Below the pieces are notes generated by a model that was not told the DNA's origin, made no database searches, and saw nothing but the letters and a program-made list of their open reading frames with translations. 64,000 bases of DNA, taken from positions 225,920,991 through 225,984,990 of the forward strand of contig CM056994.1 in the NCBI GenBank assembly GCA_029891345.1. The letters run 5' to 3'. The DNA comes from Dryococelus australis. Lineage: Eukaryota > Arthropoda > Insecta > Phasmatodea > Phasmatidae. Both the position numbers and the translations under genes were made by a program. This document shows positions 1 through 10,639 of this stretch, one piece after another; position 1 is the stretch's first letter; every line of letters begins with the position of its first letter.

Positions 1-353
1 CTTTGCTCGGGGTTGCGGCGAAGAGTCAATTTCTGACAGTCAATTGTTCGCATCTTCTAAAGGAAAGGCTGGGCTAGGTTTACTTACTGACCAGCTGATG
101 CAGATTAAACGTACAATTCTGTCACGTCTGTAATTATCCCCACGACTAGGGAAAATCTTGTAGGTGCTCTAGTCAAAATTATGCATTTCCCAACCCTGTT
201 CAATGAGCTGTAAAGTGTAAAAGTGTAGAGTGTAGATGAAGCAAAGTCATTTATCTCATTAGCCAGTAAGCATCACACTTCAGTTTGCTCCCACTCTGGT
301 GATCATCTGGGTGATATAGCAGTTTGCCATTCTCTTGGTGATGTACATGTGTC
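1..353. other. Window edge; no gene recognised
   Basis: No protein, RNA gene or clear repeat is recognised. The bases near 338-353 (gatgtacatgtgtca) resemble the LTR edge of copy B (gcatcatgtgtca), so this may be a remnant of copy A's 3' LTR. No polypurine tract is evident next to it, so the assignment is weak. Confidence 0.3.
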
Positions 354-1713
354 ATCCCTTGAAGACAATGCCATCCTCTTGGAGACAATGTAGAGAGTTG
401 TCGTCCCCTTGAAGACGGTAGTTGCTCCTCTGCAGTGCTCACCGCTCTGTGCTCTGGAGTCCTGACCAGGTGTCAGTGCACAACGGGTGAATCATCTTCA
501 GCTGGCTGGCAGGTGTTTAGCTCTGTCTCTCTCACACTAATCATCTGGGTGACTGCCGGTTTAATGACCTTTGATGTCTTGTCTCTTCTCCCCCTCCCTC
601 GGAGTCACGAAACGAAGAGGGATAAAAGATACGATAGAAGTGTATCGGCGGTGTCGGGTGAGATGCTCGCGGCCCTTCGTTTTAAACATGCCGTTCGTGA
701 AATCAGCTGAAGGCTTGGGTATGGGGTTACAAGACATCAATTTACAGATATTCCTGTTGAGAAAAGGAAGCAAAAACAGCTGTACCAAAAAATTCAACAC
801 TTGGCGTATGCTCAAAGCCTCACTTGTGAGAGCCATGTCAGCTACACAATTATCATCTGTGGCTGCAGAAGGTGGATAATGAAATGGCTCTGCCAAGCCA
901 TCGTAATGTGTCGCACAGCGGCAAAGTTACTTGTGGCATGGTTCTAGGGTTTGCCAGGCCAGGGCCTTTTCAAAAAATAGAATTGCAAAGAACCCTCAAA
1001 ACAACAACATGAACACTGAGTATTTACAACAATACATTTTCAAAATAATATATACAACAATTTCCAAGAAAAAATATTTTGCTCGTTGAGAGTCTTTGTT
1101 TATTATCATCTGGTATCTCTGGCTGGGTTTGATGACTAAAGGCCTTAGTCTGTTGCCATCTGCTTCTCAGAATGGAAAGTCTCTAACACTGGTTTTAAAC
1201 ACTGGAACACGGAAATAGAAGTCCTTTTTTCTCGAATTATTCATCACAGCGCTTTACGCTAGACATAAAAACAGCGTCCTTGGGTGCCTTGTTTATTATG
1301 CAATACAGGTAAAACGTAAAGTTTAAAGTAATGTTCAAAGTTCTGTCTCTGAAGATCACTGGAAAATTACAAGATAACTAAGGCAGTTGTTTACTCTGCC
1401 ATAACTGTCTGTTTCTGCACAAGCGTTCACTAGGCAACATTTGACGCGTTGCAAGCAACATTTGATGGTTCCACATTTCTTCATACACACTGTTTAACAC
1501 AGCTATTTGACGGCTGCAAAAGAAAATGTTTTTACGTGCTGCGGAATTACTGGAACACTGGGTGAACCTACTGATATCTGCATTAAGAGTTTTTTTTTTT
1601 TCAAGTGCGGCAATTTATGATGATTTGTTTATTGTTTGTATCACATTAGCTCTTGACAGCTGGCGAAAGTTCATTTCACACACACACTGGTTCTGGGCAA
1701 GGCTTCTGGGTGG
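354..1713 (-). other. 3' non-coding region of copy A
   Basis: No conserved protein. The stretch around 560-900 resembles the 3' regions of copies B (19430-19760) and C (35320-35760), including a cluster after a cggccttcgtttt-like stretch. It lies between the tail and the presumed LTR, as in the other copies. The short open frames here overlap one another on both strands and look like chance frames. Confidence 0.5.
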
Positions 1714-2990
1714 TCAGCCCCTCTTCCGGAGTGCCATATAGACTGGGTAGAGCCATGTGAGCACGTCGTTGGACTCCATGGGGTTTCTGGGTACCAGCCA
1801 GGCTGGTGAGGGCCGCGACAGGCACGTATATGTGGTCTCTCTTCTTATGTGGACAGTCGACGCTGGGTTGTCATCCCTGGTAGCAGTCGGCTCTAGATCA
1901 CTAGGTTCCAGAGGACAATCATCAGTAACCTCCTCGAGGATGGGCACATCAGGGTGGCCGGCAGAGGCAGGGCAGGCTCCGATGTTTCTGCGACCGAACA
2001 GCTGCGCTCATCCTCTTGTTCTGGTGCTGGGTTGGCCTCAGTGCCGAGTGGTGCCAAGACCGGCGGGGTTACTGCGTCCTCCAGGGAGAACACGGCTGGT
2101 TCTGCCAACAGGATCGAGGTCGCCAGGTTGACCTTGACGTGACTGGAGAACTGGCGCGGACCTCCCTCTCGGAAGGCAATGGCTTTTAGGTGGTTCTGGC
2201 ATTCTCCGATGACAGACCCTGGTTGGCAGATGGAGGCAGCCTCTTCAGGATCCTCTGCTTCCTCGGTTCGGCGGCTGCTAGGCTCATCTGCTTCTTCCTC
2301 GGCGGTGGTGGCCTCTCAATCGAGCAGCACCAAAACCGGCTGGATAGCAGTGTTGTCCAGGTAGGACGTGGTGGGTTCTGCCAGCTGGGTCGCTGTCACC
2401 AGGTTGACCTCAACATCACTGGGAGTATGGGCGGGGGTCTGCCTCTCGGAAGGCAACATCTCGGCGGTGGCTGCGATGTCATCTAGCATTCCAGTCTCTT
2501 CGCTGGTTTGACCCTCCAGGGCTGGTGTTTCCGGTGTCACCAATTGAGGTGACAGTTTCTGACTTTCCAATGTCTCGTTGGCTCTGGGTCCTTCGGTGTT
2601 CTCCATCACTGGACTCGGTGATGGCTATCTGCATTGTGGTTCTCGATCTAATTGGCTGCACCAGGATATCTCCGTTGTGACGGGCGACATCTGGGTGTAT
2701 CAAGCGGTGGCTTGGATCAGGTAGCTGCTGTCGGTTGACAGTAGAGAGATCTGTTTGGCGTGTGGCTCGTGGTGCAAGGAACTCGACTCTGACTGGAGTA
2801 GCCTGGCTACTTGGCGGTCAAATCTCATACCCCCTTCCCATCCTTGGAGGTGAAGGTGATTTGACGGTGGTTGGTTCAGGTGCGGGATCGTCTTCTCATT
2901 CTTCTTGCTCATTGAATGCTGACCCCTGGGTGTTGGGAGGCGGTTTGAGCGATTCTCCAGGAAATGGGTGTATCTGCCCTCTGGCATTTT
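1714..2990 (-). pseudogene. Post-integrase tail of copy A pol
   Basis: Low-complexity continuation of pol past the integrase, rich in Pro, Thr, Ala, Glu and Ser. It contains at least two degenerate repeats: DVEVNLVTATQLAEP (about 2379-2418) and HVKVNLATSILLAEP (about 2098-2140), roughly 280 bases apart. Each is followed by an L-D-N or L-E-D motif and a proline cluster. The motif IAATAEMLPSE here recurs as ITAATAETPLP in copy C and VAAATKMPPFE in copy B. No transmembrane helix, signal peptide or envelope feature is visible. Function unknown. Several frameshifts interrupt it. Confidence 0.6.
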
Positions 2991-3915
2991 TGGCCAAATA
3001 CATGTTGTCTTGACGGCCTACAATTTTATAGGGTCCCTCCCATTTCTCAGCCACATACTTAAACATTTTGCCCATGCTAAAACTGTGTACCCAAGTACGC
3101 GGTCGCAGGTATTTCTTTTCGATACAGTGAGCCTGAGCTGCTTGGGCTTAGTCCGTCCGGGGCAGTGCTGCCTTACAGATCTCCTCCTATTGCAGGATTT
3201 CGCTGGGTTCTTGGTCCTACTGCCATTCTCCTGGTCGCAGTGTTTGACCCACGATGAACTGGCAGGGGCTCATGTTGATAGCCTCATTCGTCCTTCTATG
3301 TAAAGCAAAGAGGATAGTTGGGATATGCTAGTCCCAATGGCGGTGATCATTCCCCACACTGAATCGGAAGCTTTTCTTGAGTTCTTGGTTCCTTCTCTTA
3401 GTGGGATTGGCTTGCGGGTGGTAGGGATTCGGCGTCCATGTTTCAACTCCCCATGAATTACATGCTTTCAGCTAGCGCTGGTTAGTGAACTGCGTGCCGT
3501 TATCAGTAAGGATGCACTGTGGGTATCCCCATCTTGGGAAAATTTCTGTCTCAAATTTCTCAATGATGTGAGTGGCTACTTGTCTCAGTAGCTGTAATGC
3601 CTCCACCCAGCGGGAAAAGAGGTCAGTTACTACCAGCAAGTAGCGGTTTTGCCGGGTACTCCAGGGGTACAGCCCCATCAGGTAACCCGCAATCTGCATC
3701 CATGGGGTATGCGGACAACAGGGCTTAGAAGTTGGCGAGGGTACGGGGTAAGCTTTGCCTAGGCAGCATAACTCGCAACTGTTGACGTACTGCCGGACAT
3801 CTCGACTCATCCTGTCCCAGTTATAAGGGGTTCCCAGGTCACATAATTTCTCTTTGATACCCAGGTGTCCAGCTTGAGGGTCATCGTGGTAGTGTCGGCA
3901 TAGTTTTTTCCTCAA
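2991..3915 (-). pseudogene. Integrase of copy A, catalytically dead
   Basis: Integrase inserts retrotransposon cDNA into the genome. The zinc-binding HHCC region is visible (YHDDPQAGHLG, then CELCC). In the core, the first catalytic Asp is replaced by Tyr (IAGYLMG where other elements have Asp), the second is present in ILTDNGTQF (about 3490-3516), and the catalytic Glu is Lys in NPTKRRNQE (about 3405-3431). A stop follows the second Asp motif (NQR*LKAC, near 3473). A GPY-type C-terminal motif, EKWEGPYKIVGRQDNMY, lies at about 3003-3053. With two of three catalytic residues lost it should be inactive. Confidence 0.85.
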
Positions 3916-4189
3916 TTCTTTCGGGAGCCAGATTTGCCAGTCCGCTCCAGGTTGTCCGGTCTGGGACCATACACAATCGTCGTGGAGCTCGAAGCTGTGG
4001 GGTTGGTCTTGCAGCAGTCTCTGGATGTCTTTGCTGTCGGTAGTTCACTATCCGGTACTTGCTCAGATGGAGTTGGATTAGCTGGATGTATTCTTCTAGG
4101 CTGTGTTCAGGTGCTGGCCGGGGGAGAACCATCATTTCCAATTCTTCTTACTCCTCTTCGCCATCCAATTCCGGATGGCATGATAGAAT

Positions 4190-4740
4190 GTCGGGCAAAT
4201 CGTTGGTTTTCCCCAGGCAGTGTTGGACTTTAAAGTTAATCTCGGTGAGAAACAACTCCCACCAGCCAAGCTTGGCTATTGAACCCTTTAAATCGACTCT
4301 CGGCACTGCTGCAGTGCCTTACTGTCAATGCGTAGGATGTATTTCTTCCCCTCCAGGTAGTAGCGGTACTTGCGAATGGCGCATATCACCGCAAGGCACT
4401 CTTGCTTGCTGATAAGGTACCGTTGTTTAGTGGCGTTCAGCCATGTACTGGCATAGACAATCACCTGGAGTTGACCCTCAACATCTTTCTGATACAGAAC
4501 TGCCCCAAGGCCGTTCTGGCAGGCGTCTGTTTGGAGAATTAGGGAGCTGTCTCCCTGCAGGCGGTGTAGTAGCTGGATGTGGCATAAGCTTTCCTTAAGG
4601 GTCTAAAATGCTGACTTTGTTCTGGTCCCCACTTCCATTGGGCTTCTTTGTCCAGTAGCAGGTGTAAGGCTGCCATCTTGCTGGTGATGTCAGGTAAAAT
4701 GTGTCTTAGCCAATTGCAGAGTGCCAAAAAAAGCACAGCT
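4190..4740 (-). pseudogene. RNase H region of copy A
   Basis: Ribonuclease H degrades the RNA strand during reverse transcription. The acidic catalytic set is recognisable: Asp in LQTDACQNGLGAVL (about 4490-4531), Glu in QECLAVICAIRKY (about 4370-4408) and Asp in LRIDSKALQ (about 4310-4340). The connection domain to the RT lies at 4539-4736 and contains LCNWLRHILPDI. The order RT, RNase H, integrase is as expected for Gypsy. The frame breaks just after the third motif. Confidence 0.75.
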
Positions 4741-4869
4741 GTTTTTTCATAGCTGGTTCTTGGGCCTATTCAATGGCTCTTATCGACGATGCTTGTGGGT
4801 AATTTCCATCTGGGGAGACGACGTGGCCTAAGTAGTACATTTAAGTGTTGCCAAAGTGACTCTTTGATA

Positions 4870-5660
4870 GTTTACAGGTTAGCCCATACAGTTCCAAGCG
4901 CTCCAGTACACGTTGCAGTTGCACACAGTGCTCTTCCCCTGTCTTGGAATAAACTATAATATTGTCTAGGTAGGCTAAGCAAAAATGGCCTATGTACCCG
5001 GTGAGGACTTCGGGGGACATCAGCCTTTAGAATGTGGCTGGTGCATTCTTCAAGCTGAACTGCATTACCATGGACTGTAGTGTTTCCCCTTCTGGTGTGG
5101 TAAAGGCCGTATATTTTCGGCTATCTGGGTGGATCGCGATCTGCCAGTACCCCAATTGCATATCTAATGTACTGAAAATTTTGACTTCACCAATGTCTCT
5201 CAGCATATGGACGAGGTTGACGGTGGGTGGAGCTATTGGATGTGTGATGTTCAGATCCTTGTAATTCATGGAGAAGCGCAGGTAGCTCTCTTTCTTCTGT
5301 ACCAATGCAACATGGGAGTTATAAGGTGAATCAGACAATTCAACGATCCCTTGTTTCTTCATCTCTTCGACCTGAGTCATAATAAGATGGCGTCTTCTGG
5401 CGAATACACAGTACAGGTGGTTGTACATCGGTGTATCTGTGGTGGTCCCGATTTCATGCTGTATCGAGCAGGTTTGGTGCAGTCGACTTGGTTGTCCAAA
5501 TGCTCCCATGTGTTCGTCGAGAATTTGTCTCAGCTGGTCGAAGTTGGGTCCACTTAAGTGATGGTTGATCTCGCTGGAGTTGATATGTTGAGGGCTCACA
5601 GCAGTAGGACTGTGCTCCTAATTTATCATGACTCGGTTTTTGTCTCCCAAATAGACATTT
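4870..5660 (-). pseudogene. Reverse transcriptase of copy A, YLDN active site
   Basis: Copies element RNA into DNA. Visible motifs are LRFSMNYKDLN (finger motif), IFSTLDMQLGYWQI (motif A with the first catalytic Asp) and FSLKNAPATF (motif B), inside an open stretch of 190 codons at 5027-5599. The catalytic box at 4961-4972 reads Y-L-D-N instead of Y-L-D-D, an Asp-to-Asn change expected to abolish polymerisation. An upstream part at 5454-5663 is in another frame. Gypsy-type by motif wording and by the following RNase H and integrase. Confidence 0.85.
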
Positions 5661-5679
5661 CATTGGCCATGATCAAAGC

Positions 5680-6002
5680 ACAAATTGTTACCAGTGCAGC
5701 TATGGGTGGTCTAAAATGACGGCTTGCTTCAATCAGGTTCGGTGAAACTACAAACTCCACAGTGCTGGTGTGTTTTGGTAGACCTACTTCTAACATAGTA
5801 CGGCCATCTACAGTTAGTGTGGCCTCATACTCTGCAATTCATACAATGTTTTTCTGGGGTCGTAGTGATGCCCTTTGTTGAGAAGTGAGAACATTGCTAT
5901 GAATAAAGTTGCCGGATGTGATGGAGTCTAGCAGTGCTAGTAGTGGTTTGTCATTTATGGTGAACTCTATGTGAGGGGCTTCTGGAGGTTCAGATCCCTC
6001 CA
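5680..6002 (-). pseudogene. Retropepsin of copy A, degenerate
   Basis: Aspartic protease that would cleave Gag-Pol. Between gag and RT, the minus strand encodes LLALLDSITSGNFIHSN (about 5896-5946), aligning with the retropepsin active-site loop of other Gypsy elements. The usual Asp-Thr-Gly is Asp-Ser-Ile. A stop occurs further on, near 5840. Copy B has the same position as MIDTAATENFI. Identification rests on position, the loop and the following SQQRASLRPQ stretch, which is shared with copies B, C and D. Confidence 0.6.
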
Positions 6003-6629
6003 TTAATTCTTGAATGCGGGACCCTTTGATCCTGGATGCGACTGCCTGCTTTTTGCTCTAGCGCTGGCATTTCCTGCCTGGCTAGGTTTCATTTCATTCT
6101 TGGGTGGAGGGGCTGGTGCACCTGCGGTGTTCCCTTCCCCTGTCCGCCCATGGCTGGTCAGTCTGCCTGGGCAGTCCTGGTTGAAGTGGTAGCCAGGACA
6201 ATACCAAAATCTAGACAAGGGGGGTTTTGGGGTTGGTGGAGCTGGTGGAGAAGGCATAGGAGGGGTGCTCCATCTCTTATCTGTCTGCTTCTCCTGTTCC
6301 GGTCGCTTTTCAAATACCTTGTCGAGCGTGTCATGGATTTTAAAATTGTGTTCGTTTTCTCTAGCTCTCTCAACTAGCTCTTCTACACTAGGTTTCAGAA
6401 TTTGCAGCAAGTTGCATAACTTGAGCAGGAGCATACTTGCGATGTTTATTACGTAGCTTTCTTGTGTGGTGGTAGGGCAAATCCAGCAGTACAGCTGTAC
6501 TTTGTGGCAGGTAAACAACTCTGCCTTCTTTTCTGAGTGTTGGGTTTTCCCATACAATTCAGTGGCTAGGTAGGCCACGACTATGAACCAGGTGGCAAGA
6601 CGAGTGCACAGCTGGCTCCAATTAGTCAC
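6003..6629 (-). pseudogene. Gag C-terminal half of copy A
   Basis: Structural protein that coats element RNA. The open stretch of 208 codons includes VEELVERARENEHNF, matching copy D (IDELVEHAREVGQNF) near the end of the capsid region, then a Pro-rich linker and a zinc knuckle FWYCPGYHFNQDCPGR, with C-x3-H-x4-C visible and the first Cys replaced by Phe. Arg/Lys/Ser-rich sequence follows. The PHD-like fingers found in B, D and E would lie upstream but are missing because the copy is truncated near 6650. The Met at 6629 is simply the first in frame, not a natural start. Confidence 0.75.
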
Positions 6630-6661
6630 AAATTCTCTGTATCTGATCTACCACTCTGAGG

Positions 6662-6765
6662 TAGAGTTGGTCCGATACCATGTTTTCCAATACTGAATCC
6701 CTGATACCACTGCCAATACCCCCATACTAAAAACTGATACCAATGCCCTTGGCACTCAACTTTAG
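6662..6765. repeat. Possible small hAT-like palindromic element
   Basis: The left end tagagttggtccgatacc resembles the end of the hAT-type element at 12807 (tagagctgagccgataca). The right side, read on the other strand, is ctaaagttgagtgcc followed by ggtatc. Several gatacc motifs lie between. About 104 bases would make it a very short MITE. No target-site duplication was found, so this is tentative. It sits where copy A is truncated. Confidence 0.35.
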
Positions 6766-7407
6766 AAAAAGTATTAGTGTTAATAATACAATAAAAAAAT
6801 TTATCCCAGGCTCGTTTGAATAAAAAAAAATTACATCTTAAAATCCTGTATAGAATTTACTGTAATCCGACAAAAAATGCAAGCTGACCTAAAACTTTCA
6901 AACCCTCTGAAAATGCAAATAATATGACACCAAATACACATCAAATTTTAAATGTCCTGCATGCACTATCAGCTAAGAGCGCACAGAGAAGTTATCGATC
7001 GGGCAGTGTCAATGTCTGTTGGTTTACGACAGGGGTGGGGGCAATGGCAGGAGGATGACCTCTCCATGCCGCTACCTGTTGACGACACTGATGCATGCTG
7101 CAAGTGACAAAAAAACTCCACTTTTTTTTACCTTGCCTGTTCCATCCATTTTATCCCCTTTACAATTCCGGAGGTGTTTGCTTGTTGTAACGTATGTTTT
7201 TGACTGTCTAGTGTAACGATAATTAGGATATTTTCCTTTTCTTTATCGACTACACTCTGGGTATCTATTTATTGATGACTTCATTATGCTATTTCACTTG
7301 GATTTTGATTTTTGACACATTTTTTGGATTAATTTTGTTAGATTTGTTGAAAAGCAGTTCTTTTTTGGACACTATTTTGGATTGCTATTCTTGTTTTAAT
7401 ACTAGTC
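6766..7407. other. AT-rich spacer, no gene seen
   Basis: AT-rich sequence with homopolymer runs. One 65-codon open frame at 7019-7216 has no family features and no conserved context. Nothing else recognised. Confidence 0.5.
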
Positions 7408-7866
7408 GGATGCCGTCCAAATAAAATATCACAGAAGGGTATTTGAGACCTCTCTTGTATCAAAACAGTTACAAAACTGTAACGATGGATGCATACTCAT
7501 TTGCAAGAACAAATTCAATATTTTGGTGGCTTCTTGCAGAATAAACAGGATATTGCCACAAAACAATAATTAATAAACAGACGTCTTCCGAATGAAATAA
7601 TATTACAGATAAGTATCTGTGACTTCATTTGTCGCCAATCAATTACATAAACTGTAACAATGAACAAGGCCTACATTTTTTGAAGCCAAAATGCAATGTC
7701 TGGTGGCTTCTTACTAAAAAACCTGAGTGTGTTTCAACAAAGTATTTGTTTACACTAATAAATAGATGTCTTCCGAATTAGATAATGCAACATAAGTGTA
7801 TGACCTCCCTTCTCGCCAAAACAAAAAAAAATGTAACATTGAACACTGCATACTTTTCTGCTACAT
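7408..7866. repeat. Tandem repeat, about 177-bp unit, 2.5 copies
   Basis: Three successive units can be lined up by eye. Phase markers: a ccgaat/ccaaat start at about 7413, 7589 and 7766; gtaac-atg-a at about 7481, 7657 and 7832; tggtggcttctt at about 7523 and 7700. The period is therefore about 176-177 bases and the third unit is partial. The units differ at many positions, so the array is old. No coding potential. Confidence 0.75.
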
Positions 7867-8849
7867 GTTGTTACAATTTACTCAAAAGTCAAAGGATTAA
7901 ACCAGGTTCATTAAGTAATGGAAATCACAATTGAATAAAACAGTAAATTATAAATTCTAATTTATTTAAAATAACTACAACCGAAAATTCTCTCGACTCA
8001 ATACCTCACAACCAATTATTATAACTTGCTATTTACAATTAATGAATAAAATCAATACAATTTACAATTACCTCAATGAAACTAATGAACATAATTAAAT
8101 ACATAACTAAAATCAGTCACAATGAACAGTGTATCAAAACCTATTGAATTACTTTATATATTATGTGTTCACATTTGCCAGTTCCAATATTTACAATAAA
8201 GTCCATACCACATGTTCATACAGTCCCACCTTAGTTTAGTCCAGATCCCACCAGTCTGCAATGTTATAGAATTTTCAGAGCACCCTCATGCACAGTAGCC
8301 TTCGCTTGTCGGGTTCCACGCCCTCTTGTTCGTTCAAACAACAAATACCTTCTCCGCAGTCGTCTTCCGATCTCCCATCATCGTCCGTCCGCTTCACTGA
8401 TGTTCCTCGCCGTGCATGACTTTGTACAGTTACTGCACTCATCCAGAATGCTTCTACCAAGACTCCCGACACTGGGACCGCTGAAATATTTATAGAACAA
8501 TAGGCCATCGTCCAGAAATTTCTCTAAATACCACGTTGCACCGAGGGTCCTACTTCCCAGAATATTCTTGCGCATCCTCTAAACTCTTCGGCTACTACAT
8601 CAAGGGGGGGAGTAGGAAAGGCTGTGACACCAGTCAGGTTCCTGCTGTCAATCGAGGTGTCACCCCCCTCCCCTCACAGCTGGACTGCGCATGAGCTCAC
8701 ACCTCATATGTCAGTCGATGCGTAATATTCGCAAACGAAACTGAAGCTTTGAGCGTTGTTGTTTATATTGCACACAAACACCACTTTCCAAAACCCAAAG
8801 TTAAAGTTACTGAAACTCTGATTTCAACTGAATGTATAAACACACTTAT
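7867..8849. other. Spacer with a G-rich inverted motif, no gene seen
   Basis: Mostly AT-rich. At 8607-8680 a TGACACC and a GGTGTCA face each other, with G-rich runs on the left and C-rich runs on the right. A minus-strand reading gives ggggagggggg followed by TGACACC, which looks like a polypurine tract before an LTR start, and tatttatag at about 8488 could be a minus-strand TATA box. I cannot find a partner LTR, so no element is claimed. Confidence 0.35.
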
Positions 8850-9085
8850 AGGCTGTTCATGGTAAAGTGAGCACTTTTTAAGGCCCTTCTAAATTTTTCC
8901 TTTCATCCAATTTCCACCTTCCTGCTGATTTTTAATATAAACATTGCAATGTGACCAGTAAACACAGTGAATACATTTCACCACCCTCAAAATTTAATGC
9001 ATGAGGCTGCAATCAGATATATTTATTAGTGGTTAATGCTTGTTGGGAGGGTCTTAGAAAGTGCTCACTTTACCATGAACAGCCT
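8850..9085. mobile_element. MITE with about 32-bp terminal inverted repeats
   Basis: Starts AGGCTGTTCATGGTAAAG and ends with the reverse complement CTTTACCATGAACAGCCT. The inverted repeat continues inward through gtgagcac and an aag stretch for about 32 bases with few mismatches. Total length is about 236 bases with no open frame, typical of a non-autonomous DNA transposon. A relative lies at 16999-17229 and a single end at 50190-50217. The latter reads cagcctata, suggesting a TA target duplication that is mutated here. Confidence 0.8.
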
Positions 9086-9255
9086 CTAAGGTCACGTCTT
9101 GTCTGTTATGTAAAAGAGTTGATGATGGCAGGGAGGAGAAGGCTGGAAGTGAGGAAGCAAGGAAATTCAAATAATATCTTAAAATGTAGAGTTACTACTT
9201 TTCATATACAGCTGTTAGCAACGGTCTTGAGATGAGACTCTGTGGTTATGTCAAA

Positions 9256-9582
9256 AAACATGTACATTGGGGCAGGCTGAAAAAAACTAACTTAGGACTT
9301 TAAAATTCTAATAACATGGAAAAGTTGCACTTTTGTATCCTGAATATGGGAAAAATTACAAAAAATTAATGTACAAATAGTTATCAGTTTGCGTATAAGG
9401 CCTAAAGTTTAAAAAAAAACATAGAAAACAACATTTTGCATTATTTGAAATATTAAGTAAATGAGTGTCTAAAAGCATGGAATTAATAATGAGAACAATG
9501 AAAAAAAGATTCTTACTCTACATTTTTAGCTCATGCATAAAGCCTAAATTTTGCAAAAATTGCTGATAAGTTTCAGTACTAT
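9256..9582 (+). repeat. Left long inverted repeat
   Basis: Left arm of the element at 9256-12232. It pairs with 11880-12232 over about 330 bases with numerous substitutions and small indels. Confidence 0.75.
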
Positions 9583-10403
9583 TTTTGGCAGTAAATAAGG
9601 GTTTGGGATGATTTAATTATTATTTAATAGTAAGTAACTTTTGGTTAGTAAAGTTAGGCATGGAATTAATAATTTTGAGAGAACTTTTTCTTTAACATTC
9701 AAACTTTAACCAACAAGCATCATTTGTGTCTGCAGCTCTTCACTCATTTCACAAATAAATTAAATAATTGAAACGACCCAGAACTCACCACATGGAGTGG
9801 CTGCACTTTGAGTTCCACCCATGCCCTTCACAACCATCCAACCATTCAAAATGAGGTTATTTACAGTACACTATCAATATTAGACGATATGCATGGCCTT
9901 AAAATCTGATATCTGGCCAAATTTTGGCTTGCAGATTTTGAGAGAAAATTTGCTCTTATATAGCCACCTCAGTTGTCTTGTCCACATACTTTTCCCACAG
10001 ATTTTTTTTACAAGTTTTGCCAATCTTTCCTCTATATGTATGAGACAGGCAAAGTTTGTAAATTCAAACTCAGGTAACTTTTTACTTTCTAGAAATAACA
10101 AAATACTTTCTGTTGACACACATTCCATCATTAGTGAGAGGACAGTTTACATTTTCTACAGTCAATCAATTCTGTGTGAGGCTTCAAAATTTATTGAGTG
10201 TGAAATGAAACATCTCACAAATTAATTTTTTGACTGGTAGTTTATATTTTTCAGTACTCTCCTGTAATCTTATTTCATTATGTGTGGCAATTCATCCACT
10301 GCCATAGCTAAGAACAAATTTCTAGGATGCCAGAATAAATCATTCCTTTGAATCACTGGATGTATAATTTTCAGTGGACAATCTGGCAAATGTCTTGAAC
10401 AAC

Positions 10404-10437
10404 CGTGTGCGTGTGCGTGTGCGTGTTTGTGCGTGTT

Positions 10438-10471
<34 letters not shown>
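10404..10471. repeat. TG/CG dinucleotide microsatellite
   Basis: Imperfect (TG)n with interspersed CG units. It accounts for the His/Thr-rich open frames on the minus strand here. Confidence 0.95.
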
Positions 10472-10472
<1 letters not shown>

Positions 10473-10573
10473 TTAGGTCCATATTTTACAGGTCCATATT
10501 TTACGTGTGTGTTTAGATCCATATTTTACAGGTCCATATTTTACGCGTATGTGTGTTTAGGTCCGTATTTTAC
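10472..10573. repeat. Short tandem repeat of a 15-17 bp unit
   Basis: Five copies of a unit close to aggtccatattttac, separated by 0-15 bases of TG-type sequence, at about 10476, 10491, 10515, 10530 and 10559. Likely grew beside the microsatellite. Confidence 0.85.
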
Positions 10574-10639
10574 CTCTTAATGTCGAACAAGACTGGCGGA
10601 TCAGGATCAGTTTTCACAATGTAACTGGTAAGTATCATA

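Larger units (their letters stand above)
354..6652 (-). mobile_element. Gypsy copy A, 5'-truncated
   Basis: Decayed Ty3/Gypsy element on the minus strand. From high to low coordinates it shows the gag C-terminal half, retropepsin, RT, RNase H, integrase with a GPY-type end, a Pro/Thr-rich tail and a 3' non-coding region. This PR-RT-RH-IN order defines Ty3/Gypsy. The 5' LTR, primer site and PHD part of gag are missing: similarity to the other copies stops near 6650, next to a hAT-like repeat. The 3' boundary is uncertain. Stops, frameshifts and changed catalytic residues show it cannot move by itself. Confidence 0.85.

Noticed and set aside
1757..2486. Ser/Gly-rich plus-strand frames of 98-124 codons
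   Set aside because: Antisense shadows of the copy A tail; the minus strand carries the conserved repeated motifs.
2991..3080. Chromodomain at the integrase C-terminus
   Set aside because: After the GPY motif the sequence becomes Pro-rich; the aromatic cage pattern of a chromodomain is not visible in A, C or D.
10270..10580. His/Thr-rich proteins on the minus strand and Val/Arg/Cys-rich on the plus strand
   Set aside because: Both are translations of the TG microsatellite.
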